A DNA stretch of 64,000 nucleotides, from assembly GCA_963778845.1 (NCBI GenBank), contig CAVZVW010000001.1, positions 744,001 to 808,000 on the forward strand, in the 5' to 3' direction. The position numbers and the translations under genes were made by a program. The DNA comes from CAVZVW01 sp963778845. Its GTDB lineage: Bacteria; Actinomycetota; Actinomycetes; Actinomycetales; Kineosporiaceae. The notes beneath the pieces were generated by a model. The model made no database searches. It was not told the origin of the DNA and saw only the letters and a program-made list of their open reading frames with translations. This document shows positions 24,722 through 33,600 of the stretch, in pieces (within the stretch, counting starts at the first letter, position 1; the number at the start of each line of letters is the position of its first letter).

Positions 24722-25099
24722 ATGAGCTTCGGTGAATTCCTGTGGAGCCTCCTGATCATCTACGTGATGATCGCTTACTTCATGGTGCTGTTCAGCGTCA
24801 TCGTCGACGTGTTCCGCAACCACGAGTCCTCCGGCTTCACGAAGGCCATCTGGATCATCGCCCTGGTGTTCTTCCCGATCCTGTCGCTGCTGATCTACGT
24901 GATCGTCAACGGCCAGGGCATGACCGAGCGCACCATGGCCACCCGCCAGCAGGCGATGAAGGCGCAGGACGACTACGTCCGCCAGGTCGCCGGCTCGTCC
25001 ACGCCGGCCGACCAGATCGCGCGGGCGCAGGAGCTGCTCAGTGCCGGCAAGATCAGCCAGGAGGACTTCAACGCCCTCAAGGCCAAGGCTCTCGCCTGA
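24722..25099 (+). CDS. PLDc_N/SHOCT domain small membrane protein
   Basis: A 125-residue protein with two hydrophobic spans (LWSLLIIYVMIAYFMVLFSV and IWIIALVFFPILSLLIYVIV) of the phospholipase D-nuclease N-terminal type. A charged linker and a C-terminal SHOCT motif (QIARAQELLSAGKISQEDFNALKAKAL) follow. Such proteins are common and small in actinobacteria; the function is unknown and SHOCT is thought to mediate oligomerisation. AAGGA precedes the ATG. It is convergent with the FKBP lipoprotein gene, with a large nested hairpin in between. Confidence 0.85.
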   Translation: MSFGEFLWSLLIIYVMIAYFMVLFSVIVDVFRNHESSGFTKAIWIIALVFFPILSLLIYVIVNGQGMTERTMATRQQAMKAQDDYVRQVAGSSTPADQIARAQELLSAGKISQEDFNALKAKALA

Positions 25100-25126
25100 A
25101 GCACCTCGTCGCTCTCACCTGAGCGC

Positions 25127-25203
25127 CGCGTCGCGACCTCTGGTGCGTCACGGTCCCTTCCCCGCACGGGAAGGGACCGTAGGCCGCCAGAGGTCGCGAC
25201 GCG
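25127..25203. terminator. Nested double palindrome between convergent genes
   Basis: Outer arms of 17 bases (25127-25143 and 25187-25203) are perfectly complementary. Inside them, after six-base unpaired segments on each side, is a second perfect 13-base stem (25150-25162 and 25168-25180) with a CGCAC loop. It sits between two convergent stops and probably acts as a bidirectional terminator. A similar nested layout occurs at 55100-55152. Confidence 0.65.
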
Positions 25204-25227
25204 TTTGCCGCCCGCCGTGGTGGGCGG

Positions 25228-26220
25228 TCAGTACTGGCCCACCACGTCCACGACGAGGATCACGGCTGGCTGGGTGGCCTGGGCGCTGGTCACGACGACG
25301 GCCCGGCTGCCGACCTTCTGGCCCTTGAGGGCGCCGACCGTGTCGAGCACCTGCTGGGCCGGCACGAGCTGCGGGCCGGTGCCCCACGTCTCCTGGGTCT
25401 CCTTGCCGGTCGCCACGTCCGTCTGGATGATCTGCAGCGCAAGGCTCTTGCTGGGGTCGATCGGGTCGCCGTCCCCGGTGATCAGCAGCCCTGAGGTGGC
25501 CTTGTTGGCCGACCGAACCCCCGACACGGACGTGATCGCGGGCTTCTGGCCCGGCTGCGACGTCACAGCGGGCAGGCCGGCCGGCAATGAGCCGGCGGGG
25601 ACTCCGTGGGCGGCCACGGCCTTGTCGAGGGCGTCGATGATGTCCACGACGAACACCAGCGACTGGCCGCCCAGGGCGTTCTGGGCGCTCGGCGTCGCCC
25701 CGTAGGCCAGGGCCGGCGGAATAGCCATCACCACGCGCGACCCGACGCTCTGCCCGACGAGGGCTTGGTCCCAACCGGGGATGACCTTGCCGACGCCGAT
25801 GGCGAAGCCCGTGGGCTGGGACCGGTCGTAGGAGTTGTCGAACACGTTCGGCTTGCCGCTCTTGAGGTCCCAGGTCTGGCCGAGGTAGTTGACGACCAGC
25901 GTCTGGCCGCTCTGCACCTTCGCTCCCTTGCCCGGGTCGAGGACCTCCACCGCGAGGTCCTTGGGAGCGGCTCCGGCCGGTATGGTCAGCGTGGGCTTCT
26001 GTCCGAAGCTTCCGGTGACCCCCACCCCCATCTTGGTCGCCCGTGCGGGGCCGGAGGCCGCAGAGGCGCCAGCGGACGCCGAGGCGCCGGATGACGCGGA
26101 TGCAGACGTCGGCGAGGTGCTACCCGGCGTGGTGGACGATGAGCAAGCAGTGACCAGCAGGGCCGGTGCGGCGAGGGCCGCGACAAGCAGGCGCGCTGGT
26201 CGAGCGGAACGGCGTGACAT
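25228..26220 (-). CDS. FKBP-type peptidyl-prolyl isomerase lipoprotein
   Basis: A 330-residue exported lipoprotein: signal peptide with lipobox LVTAC, a Ser/Ala/Thr linker, then an FKBP fold. The central part, SGQTLVVNYLGQTWD..VFDNSYDR..FAIGVGKVIPGWDQALVGQ..AYG, is a canonical FKBP with the IPGWD active-site block. Flanking regions (about 75-115 and 235-330) look like degenerate FKBP-like halves. It would speed proline isomerisation of proteins outside the membrane. ATG 26220 fits the signal peptide; an upstream in-frame Met at 26262 is less likely. Confidence 0.88.
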   Translation of the reverse strand: MSRRSARPARLLVAALAAPALLVTACSSSTTPGSTSPTSASASSGASASAGASAASGPARATKMGVGVTGSFGQKPTLTIPAGAAPKDLAVEVLDPGKGAKVQSGQTLVVNYLGQTWDLKSGKPNVFDNSYDRSQPTGFAIGVGKVIPGWDQALVGQSVGSRVVMAIPPALAYGATPSAQNALGGQSLVFVVDIIDALDKAVAAHGVPAGSLPAGLPAVTSQPGQKPAITSVSGVRSANKATSGLLITGDGDPIDPSKSLALQIIQTDVATGKETQETWGTGPQLVPAQQVLDTVGALKGQKVGSRAVVVTSAQATQPAVILVVDVVGQY

Positions 26221-26445
26221 CAGGCAGACCTCAGAACGCAACGGCGACAGGAACTTACGCACCGTAGCCCATGAGTCTGGGAGATCCCTGCGTCGGACGT
26301 CCCGGTTCGGCAGTACCGGCGTCGCGCGCCCGACCCCCTACCTACGGCCGACACAACCTGATGAATGCGCGGCGTGGCGCGGCGGTCGCTGGGTTGCGTC
26401 GGTTCTCGGCACGGCTTCCTCAGACGCTCTCGGCCACCCAGGCCG

Positions 26446-27507
26446 TCACGCGTGCAGGTCTCCCTCGTGGTCGGCATGCCCGGCCGGCTCGATCTGGAAC
26501 GTGGAGTGCTCGACGTCGAAGTGGGTCCCGAGACACTCCCCCAGCCGGTCGAGCATCGGCCCGACTCCGCCCGCCAATGCCTGGCCGTCCACCACGACGT
26601 GCGCCGACATCACGGGCATCCCCGACGTGATCGTCCAGACGTGCAGGTCGTGGACGTCGAGCACCCCGGGCGTCCTCTCGAGGTGCAGGCGCACGTCCGC
26701 GACGTCGACGCCCTTCGGCGTCGTCTCCAGCAGCACGTCGATCGCCTCGCGCAGCAGCGACAGGGCTCGGGGCACGATCAGCGCGGCCACCACCAGGGAG
26801 GCCACGGCGTCCACCCGTAGCGCACCCGTCAGGCTGATCACGACGGCGGCCACGACGACCGCGGCCGACCCGAGCAGGTCACCCAGGACCTCCAGGTAGG
26901 CACCTCGGACCGTCAGACTCTGGGCCGCACCGGAGCGCAGCACCAGCAGGGCGACCAGGTTGGCTGCCATCCCGACCGTCGCGAACACCAGCATGAGCCC
27001 GCCGTCGACCGGCCCCGGATGCGCCCAACGGCGCAGCGCCTCCAGCGACACCACCAGCGCGACGGCCAGCAGCAGCGACGCGTTCGCCACCGTGGCGAGG
27101 ATCTCGAGGCGGTAGAAGCCGAAGGTGCGGTGCGCCCCCGCCGGCCGGGCGGCCATCGTCACAGCGACCACCGCGAGCAGCAGTCCCGCGACGTCTGTCA
27201 TCAGGTGTCCGGCGTCGGCGAGCAGCGCGAGGCTGCCGGCCAGCAGTCCGCCGACCACCTCGAACAGCGTGACCGCTGCCGTGGTCGCGAGCACGAGGAT
27301 CAGGCGGCCCCGGTGCGCACCGGCCGCACTCACGCGGACGACGTCGTGGCCGTGCCCGTGGCCGTGCCCGTGCCCGTGGCCGTTGCCGTGCCCGTGACCG
27401 CGGCCGTGGCCGACGACCGATCGGCCGCCTCGGTCCGAGTCCCGGTCTGCCCCGCCGCCGGACGTCACGGAGGGCTCGGGCTCACCCACACCCCGCAGCC
27501 TAGCCAC
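26446..27507 (-). CDS. Cation diffusion facilitator family metal exporter
   Basis: A 353-residue CDF (CzcD/ZitB-like) transporter with six spans and a C-terminal metal-binding cytoplasmic domain (VDVADVRLHLERTPGVLDVHDLHVW). The N-terminus has a Gly-His repeat (GHGHGNGHGHGHGH) that would bind zinc or nickel. The intramembrane site is HLMTD in span 2, but EVLGD in span 5, where CzcD has HVLGD, so one zinc ligand is Glu. It exports Zn, Co, Cd or a related divalent ion in exchange for protons. The start (GTG 27507) is uncertain by about six codons. Confidence 0.88.
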   Translation of the reverse strand: MARLRGVGEPEPSVTSGGGADRDSDRGGRSVVGHGRGHGHGNGHGHGHGHGHGHDVVRVSAAGAHRGRLILVLATTAAVTLFEVVGGLLAGSLALLADAGHLMTDVAGLLLAVVAVTMAARPAGAHRTFGFYRLEILATVANASLLLAVALVVSLEALRRWAHPGPVDGGLMLVFATVGMAANLVALLVLRSGAAQSLTVRGAYLEVLGDLLGSAAVVVAAVVISLTGALRVDAVASLVVAALIVPRALSLLREAIDVLLETTPKGVDVADVRLHLERTPGVLDVHDLHVWTITSGMPVMSAHVVVDGQALAGGVGPMLDRLGECLGTHFDVEHSTFQIEPAGHADHEGDLHA

Positions 27508-27597
27508 CGTCGGGCTCGACTAGCCTCGGGTCCGAACTCGAAGGGGAGCGCACCCTACGCGCCGGCGGTGCCGCGGACCGGGCTGGAGGACGCCGTG

Positions 27598-28626
27598 GTG
27601 CACGTCGTGCTCCTCGTGGGCTGCGCCGTCGCGATCTACCTGTCGTGCGAGTGGTTCGTCAATGCCGTCGAGTGGCTCGGCCACCGTCTGCACGTCGGCC
27701 GCCTGGCCGTCGGCACGGTGCTCGCGGCGTTCGGGACGGCGCTGCCCGAGAGCGTGGTGACGTTCGTCGCCGTGGTGCTCGGGGACGGTCAGGGCGACGA
27801 CCAGATCGGCATGGGTGCTGCCATGGGCGGCCCGCTCGTGCTCGCCACGCTGGCGTACGGGGTGACTGGCGCCATGCTGCTGGTCGCCCGGCGGCGCCGA
27901 ACGGCGACGGGCGGGCCGGGGACCCTGCAGGTCCGCGGCGATTTGGGTCTGGACGACCACGAGACGGGCAAGCTCGCCCGCGACCAGCGCTGGTTCCTGG
28001 TGATCTTCGTGGTCAAGGTGAGTCTGGGTCTGGTCGCGTTCGCGCTCAAGCCCTGGCTCGGGCTCCTCTTCTTCGCGGCGTACGGCACGTACTTCTGGAA
28101 GGAGATCCACGACGGCGGCGAGGGCGCAGGGGCTGAGGAGCTTGCTCCGTTGCTGTTGCAGCGCAGGCGAGCCACCCCATCGGCGTGGGCGGTCGTCGTC
28201 CAGACCGCCGTGACGCTCGTCACGATCTTCGCGGCCTCCCAGCTCTTCGTGCGCCAGCTGGACGCCGTCGGCCCGATGCTCGGGCTGGCCCCAGCGGTGA
28301 CGGCACTGCTCCTCTCGCCGGTCGCGACCGAGCTGCCGGAGATCATGAACGCGGTCATCTGGGTGCGGCAGGGCAAGACCCACCTGGCCCTGGCGAACAT
28401 CTCCGGGGCCATGATGATCCAGGCGACCGTGCCGAGCGGTCTCGGCCTGCTGTTCACGCCGTGGCTGTTCGGCCCCGTTCTCCTGATGTCCGGGCTCGTC
28501 ACCATGGCAGCCATCGGCTACCTGCTCGTGCTCCTGCGCCGGGGCAGGCTCGGCCCGGTGACTCTCACGTGGGCCGCGGCCTTCTACCTCGTGTTCGCGG
28601 CGAGCCTGCTCCTGCTCCTGAGCTGA
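27598..28626 (+). CDS. Sodium/calcium-exchanger-superfamily membrane protein
   Basis: A 342-residue cation:cation antiporter-like protein with about ten spans arranged in two halves. Each half carries an alpha-repeat signature: GTALPESVVTF near 42-52 and SPVATELPEIMNA near 240-252, with the expected acidic residue. A cytoplasmic hydrophilic loop separates them. It probably exchanges Na+ or H+ for Ca2+ or another cation. GTG 27598 has GGAGGA seven bases upstream. It is divergent from the CDF exporter with a 90-base gap, so both may respond to ion load. Confidence 0.82.
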   Translation: MHVVLLVGCAVAIYLSCEWFVNAVEWLGHRLHVGRLAVGTVLAAFGTALPESVVTFVAVVLGDGQGDDQIGMGAAMGGPLVLATLAYGVTGAMLLVARRRRTATGGPGTLQVRGDLGLDDHETGKLARDQRWFLVIFVVKVSLGLVAFALKPWLGLLFFAAYGTYFWKEIHDGGEGAGAEELAPLLLQRRRATPSAWAVVVQTAVTLVTIFAASQLFVRQLDAVGPMLGLAPAVTALLLSPVATELPEIMNAVIWVRQGKTHLALANISGAMMIQATVPSGLGLLFTPWLFGPVLLMSGLVTMAAIGYLLVLLRRGRLGPVTLTWAAAFYLVFAASLLLLLS

Positions 28627-28629
28627 GCG

Positions 28630-29520
28630 TCAGGGGGAGGGCACGTCCGGCGAGGACGACCCAGACTCCTCGGGTGACGGTGGCTCCTCGGGTGACGGTG
28701 GCTTCTCGGGTGCCGCCGGCACGTCGGAGGCGACGTCGCGCACCCCGGTGTCGTCCGTCGCGGCCCGCCACGCGGCCGCGTCGCCGGTGCCGGTGCGAAC
28801 CCAGATCGCGGCCTTCGCACGCACCTGCTCGGCGAGCGCGGGGTCGATCTGCGCCGCGAGATCGGCGATCATGTTCACTGCCCGGTCCTGGTTCGCCGGG
28901 TCGGACAGGCGCTCGGCCGCGCCGGCGAACATGTCCACGAGCCCCTCGACCGAGGTCCAGACCTTCTCGGTGAGCACGGGCTCGCTGAACACGTGCTCGC
29001 CGAAGGACCTGCCGCCGAACGGCTTGTCGCCGAAGGACCAGCCGCCGACTCCGCGCTCGCCGAAGGTGCGCGGGCCCCGACCGCCCGCAGCGCCGGCGGG
29101 CGCGGCGTCCACCGGGTCCGGCTGCGGCGCCGGGAACCGCGACGGCGCCGGCCGGGAGATCACCTGCTGGGCCGGCCACCGGCGCATCGCGAGGTAGCGC
29201 ACGCCGTCCACCTCGTAGCGGACGACGTGCCCCGACGCCGCCAATGCCGCCAGGTCGGCGTCGAGGTCGGCCGGGCCGTGCTCGCGCCAGAGCGGCCCCC
29301 AGAGCAGGCCGTTGATGCTGCCGGGGTCGTCCAGGGCTCGGCCGTGGTCGTCCAGGGCCAGGGGCAGGAGGACGAGGGTGTGCCTCTGGTCCAGCGTGAG
29401 GGCCTGGGCGCGAGGGTCGTCGACGACGGGCGGGATGCTGCGGCGGGGTGTGGGCACGACGGCCTCCGGTGGTCGGGGCGACGACGGGGGCGGCCCGGCC
29501 GCGGTGTCCCAGCAGGGCAT
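28630..29520 (-). CDS. Hypothetical protein with phage-type winged-helix N-terminus
   Basis: A 296-residue protein not assigned to a named family. Residues of about 40-125 (DDHGRALDDPGSINGLL..DLAALAASGHVVRYEVDGVRYLAMRRWPAQQVISRP) resemble the small winged-helix region at the start of phage and actinobacterial replication-like proteins. A loop with repeated FG(D/G/E) units (WSFGDKPFGGRSFGEHVF) follows, then a helical segment and a C-terminal PSPEEPPSPEES tail with a duplicated six-residue unit. It ends 3 bases from the stop of the convergent exchanger gene. No partner genes suggest a role. Confidence 0.6.
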   Translation of the reverse strand: MPCWDTAAGPPPSSPRPPEAVVPTPRRSIPPVVDDPRAQALTLDQRHTLVLLPLALDDHGRALDDPGSINGLLWGPLWREHGPADLDADLAALAASGHVVRYEVDGVRYLAMRRWPAQQVISRPAPSRFPAPQPDPVDAAPAGAAGGRGPRTFGERGVGGWSFGDKPFGGRSFGEHVFSEPVLTEKVWTSVEGLVDMFAGAAERLSDPANQDRAVNMIADLAAQIDPALAEQVRAKAAIWVRTGTGDAAAWRAATDDTGVRDVASDVPAAPEKPPSPEEPPSPEESGSSSPDVPSP

Positions 29521-29603
29521 CCACGTCCAGGCGGCCGCCGGCGCGGCCGGACAGTCCTGGCTCGTCCATCATGCGCCCGAACGGCGGTTCGGGCACCCCA
29601 TGG

Positions 29604-30614
29604 TCAGGGTTTCGGGGTCGGCTGGTACGACGACAGCGTCTTGACGTAGTTCGACCGCTCGAAGGCCGACGGGTCGTCGGTGCCCGCGGCGCTCACGCTG
29701 CCCCGCAGCTGGTCGACGGACTCGTACTCGTTCTCCTCCAGCCAGCCCTGCAGCTCCTCCAGCACACCCGTGATGTGCCCGGGCCCGTTGTGCAGCACCG
29801 CCGAAGCCATGCACGCCACGTCCGCACCCACGAGCAGCACCTTCGCGACGTCCTTGGCCGTGTGGACGCCGGAGGTCGCCGCCAGCGAGGTCTGCGGCAG
29901 CTGCGGGCTGAGGATCGCCAACCACCGCATCGGCAGGCGCAGCTCCGTGGACGACGAGAGCTCCAGGTTCGGCCGCACCTCCAGCGTGCGCAGGTTCAGG
30001 TCCGGTTGGTAGAAGCGGTTGAAGAGCACCAGCCCGTCCGCCCCGGCCTCCACGACGGCGCTCGCGAAGTGGGCGAGGGAGGAGAAGTACGGGGAGAGCT
30101 TGACCGCCAGCGGGACCCCGACCGCCGCCTTCACCTCGCGGACGACGTCGAGGTAGGCGGCCTCGACCTCGGCGGCGCTACGGGCCGGGTCGGCTGCGAT
30201 CGCGTAGAGGTTCAGCTCGATCGCGTCCGCACCGGCGTCGGCCATCATCGTCGCGTAGCGCTGCCACGACCCCGAGTGCGCGGCGTTGACGCTGGCGATC
30301 ACCGGGATCGACAGCAGCCCCTTGGCCTCCTCGACCAGGCGCACGTGCCGCTCGGGACCCACGTCGTAGAAGTCGGTGTAGGGGAAGTAGTCCAGCGACT
30401 CGGCGTAGGAGTTCGTGCCTTGCTCGAGGGCCTCGTGCAGGGACAGCTCCTCCTGCACGATCTCCTCCTCGAAGAGCGAGGGCAGGACGGCGGCCGCCGC
30501 GCCCGCCGCCTCCAGCTCCAGCAGCCCCTCGACGCGACCCGTGAGCGGGCTGGCAGAGGCGATCACCGGTCCCGCCAGGTCCAGGCCGAGATACCGCGTC
30601 CTCAGGTCCGCCAT
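29604..30614 (-). CDS. Dihydroorotate dehydrogenase-like FMN protein
   Basis: A 336-residue TIM-barrel protein of the PyrD/DHOD-like group. FMN and substrate blocks are partly kept: IASASPLTG, LPSLFEEEI, ELNLYAI, PLAVKLSPYFSS, LFNRFY and GADVACMASA. It starts two bases after the PFOR stop, so it is surely cotranslated with PFOR. This pairing suggests an accessory redox enzyme taking electrons from ferredoxin, rather than pyrimidine synthesis (inference). The usual catalytic Cys/Ser loop of true PyrD is not evident to me, so the reaction is left open. Confidence 0.83.
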   Translation of the reverse strand: MADLRTRYLGLDLAGPVIASASPLTGRVEGLLELEAAGAAAAVLPSLFEEEIVQEELSLHEALEQGTNSYAESLDYFPYTDFYDVGPERHVRLVEEAKGLLSIPVIASVNAAHSGSWQRYATMMADAGADAIELNLYAIAADPARSAAEVEAAYLDVVREVKAAVGVPLAVKLSPYFSSLAHFASAVVEAGADGLVLFNRFYQPDLNLRTLEVRPNLELSSSTELRLPMRWLAILSPQLPQTSLAATSGVHTAKDVAKVLLVGADVACMASAVLHNGPGHITGVLEELQGWLEENEYESVDQLRGSVSAAGTDDPSAFERSNYVKTLSSYQPTPKP

Positions 30615-30616
30615 GA

Positions 30617-33600
30617 CTACTCCTCACCCGAAGCGACTACCTGAACCCCGGCTGCCTGAACCCCGGCTGCCTCGTCCTCGACCGCCTGGTCCGGGACGGT
30701 CTCGTCCTCGACCGTCTCGTTCTCGTGCGGCACGCTGCGCTCCAGCCCGGCCAGCTGCGAGTAGTAGCGCCACCGCTCGTCGGCGTCGGCCTGAGCCATG
30801 ACCTCCAGGTGCTTGGCACGCTCGGGTTCCTGGCGGGCCAGCATGGAGAACCGCGTCTCGGCGTTCATGAATGTCCTCACGGGCACCGACGGCTTCTTCG
30901 AGTCCAGCTTCAGCGGATGGCTGCCGTCGGCGTCGCTGGGCCGGTAGCGGTACAGCGGCCAGTAGCCGCTGTCGACGGCGTCGTCCTGGTGGCTCATCGA
31001 CGTCGACATCTCGATGCCGTGGGCGATGCACGTGCTGTACGCGATCACCAGCGACGGACCCGACCAGGCCTGGGCCTCCAGCAGGGCGCGCACGGTCTGC
31101 TGCTCGTTGGCTCCGATGGCGATCTGCGCGACATACACGTCGCCATAGGCCTGGGCGATCAGCCCGAGGTCCTTCTTCGCCCCCGACTTGCCCGACGCCG
31201 CGAACTTGGCGGCCGCGCCGCGGGGGGTCGCCTTCGACGCCTGGCCGCCGGTGTTGGAGTACACCTCCGTGTCGAGCACCAGGATGTTGACGTTGCGGCC
31301 CGCGCTCAGCACGTGGTCCAGGCCCCCGTAGCCGATGTCGTAGGCCCAGCCGTCGCCGCCGATGATCCAGACGCTCTTGTCGACCAGCTCGTCAGCGAGG
31401 CTGCGCAGGCTGCGCACCAGGTCGCCGTGCCCGTCGAGCGCAACCGGACCGAGCCCGTCGAGCAGCGCCTTGAGCTGCTCCACCCGCACCCGTTGCGCGG
31501 CGATGCCGCCTTCGGTGCCCTGGTCGGCCTGCAGCAGGCCGTCGGCGAGACCCTCCCCGAGGACGCCGCGCAGCGCCTCCACGTAGCGTCTCGCGTCGGC
31601 GTTCTGCCGCTCCCAGCCCAGCCGCAGTCCCAGGCCGAACTCGGCGTTGTCCTCGAACAAGGAGTTCGACCACGCGGGTCCGCGGCCGGCCGCGTTCTTG
31701 GCGTAGGGCGTCGTCGGCAGGTTGCCCCCGTAGATCGACGAGCAGCCGGTCGCGTTCGCCACGACCATGCGGTCGCCGAACAGCTGGGTCAAGGTCTTGA
31801 TGTAGGGGGTCTCACCACACCCGGAGCAGGCACCGGAGAACTCGAAGAGCGGCTGCAGCTGGGCGACGCCCTTCACCGTGTCGTGCCGCACCTTCTCCCG
31901 GTCGATCTCGGGGATGGACAGGAAGAAGTCGTAGTTGGGCCGCTCGACGTCACGGTGCTCCAGCGCCGGCTCCATGTTGATGCTCTTGTGCTTGACCTCG
32001 GTCTTGCTCCGGGCCGGGCACACGTCGACGCAGATGCCGCAGCCGGTGCAGTCGTCCGGGGCGACCTGCACCGACAGCAGGTGGCCGGGCATGTCGCGAG
32101 ACGTGTACTTCTTGGACTGGAAGCCCTCAGGGGCGCCCTCGAGCGCGTCCGCAGGGAAGATCTTGATGCGGATCGCCGTGTGCGGGCAGGTGACCGCGCA
32201 CTTGCCGCAGTCGATGCAGATGCTCGGGTCCCAGATCGGGATCTCCTGGGCGATCGCCCGCTTCTCCCACCGCGCGGTGTCGGTCGGCCAGGTACCGTCC
32301 ACCGGCATCGCGCTGACGGGCAGCAGGTCGCCCTCGCCGTTGAGCATCGCGGCAGTCACGGTGCGCACGAAGTCGGGTGCCTCCCGCGGCAGCGGCGGCA
32401 TGCGGTGCAGGTCACCGAAGACCTCGGTGGGCACGGGCACCTCGACCAGCTCGGCGATGGCCCGGTCGATCGCGGCGAAGTTGCGCTCGACCACCACCCG
32501 ACCGCGCTTGCCGTACATGTCCTCCACGGACTTCTTGATCTTCTCGGTGACCTCCGCCTGGGGCAGCACACCGGAGAGGTAGAAGAAGCACGGTTGCATG
32601 ACCGTGTTGATGCGCGTGCCGAGCCCCACGTCCTTCGCGAGCTTGAACGCGTCGATCACGTAGAAGTGCAGCCGCTTGTCCATGACCTGCTGCTGTACCT
32701 CCACCGGAAGGTTCTCCCAGACCTCCGAGGCCGGGAACGGGGAGTTGAGCAGGAACGTCGCGCCCGGCTTGGCCAGCTCGAGCACCTTCATCCGCTCGAG
32801 CAGGCCGAACTGGTGGACGGCGACGAAGTCGGCCTGGTCGACCAGGTACGTGGAGCGGATCTCACCGTGGCCGAAGCGCAGGTGCGACGTGGTCACCGAC
32901 CCGGACTTGCGCGAGTCGTACACGAAGTACCCCTGCGAGAAGTCGTCCGTCCCCTCGCCGATGATCTTCACGGAGTTCTTGTTGGCCCCCACGGTGCCAT
33001 CGGAGCCCAGCCCGAAGAACACTGCAGCGATCGATGTCGTCGGCACCACGAAGTCGGCGTCCGGCTTCAGGGACAGGTGCGTGACGTCGTCCACGATCCC
33101 CACGGTGAAGCGGCGCTTCGGGGTCCGCGCGGCCAGCTCGTCGAACACCGCCTTCACCATCGAGGGGGTGAACTCCTTGCTGGACAGCCCGTAACGACCA
33201 CCGATCAGGGTGGGCACGCTGCGGCCGGCCTCGGCCAGGGCGGTGAGCACGTCGAGGTGCAGCGGTTCCGCGGGCGCTCCGGGCTCCTTCACCCGGTCGA
33301 GCACGGCGACGGCCTTCACCGTCGTCGGCAGGGCAGCCACGAGCTCCGCGGCCGGGAACGGCCGGTACAGCCGCACCTTGAGCAGGCCGACCTTCTCCCC
33401 GCGCCGGTTGAGCTCCTCCACCGTCTCCTGGACGGCCCCGACGCCGGAACCCATGAGAACGACGACGCGCTCGGCGTCCGGGGCGCCCTCGTACTCCACG
33501 AGGGAGTACTGGCGGCCGGTCCGGGCGGCGAGCTCGTCGAAGACCTCCTGGACGACGCCCGGCACGGCGTCGTAGTAGGGGTTGCATGCCTCGCGCGCCT

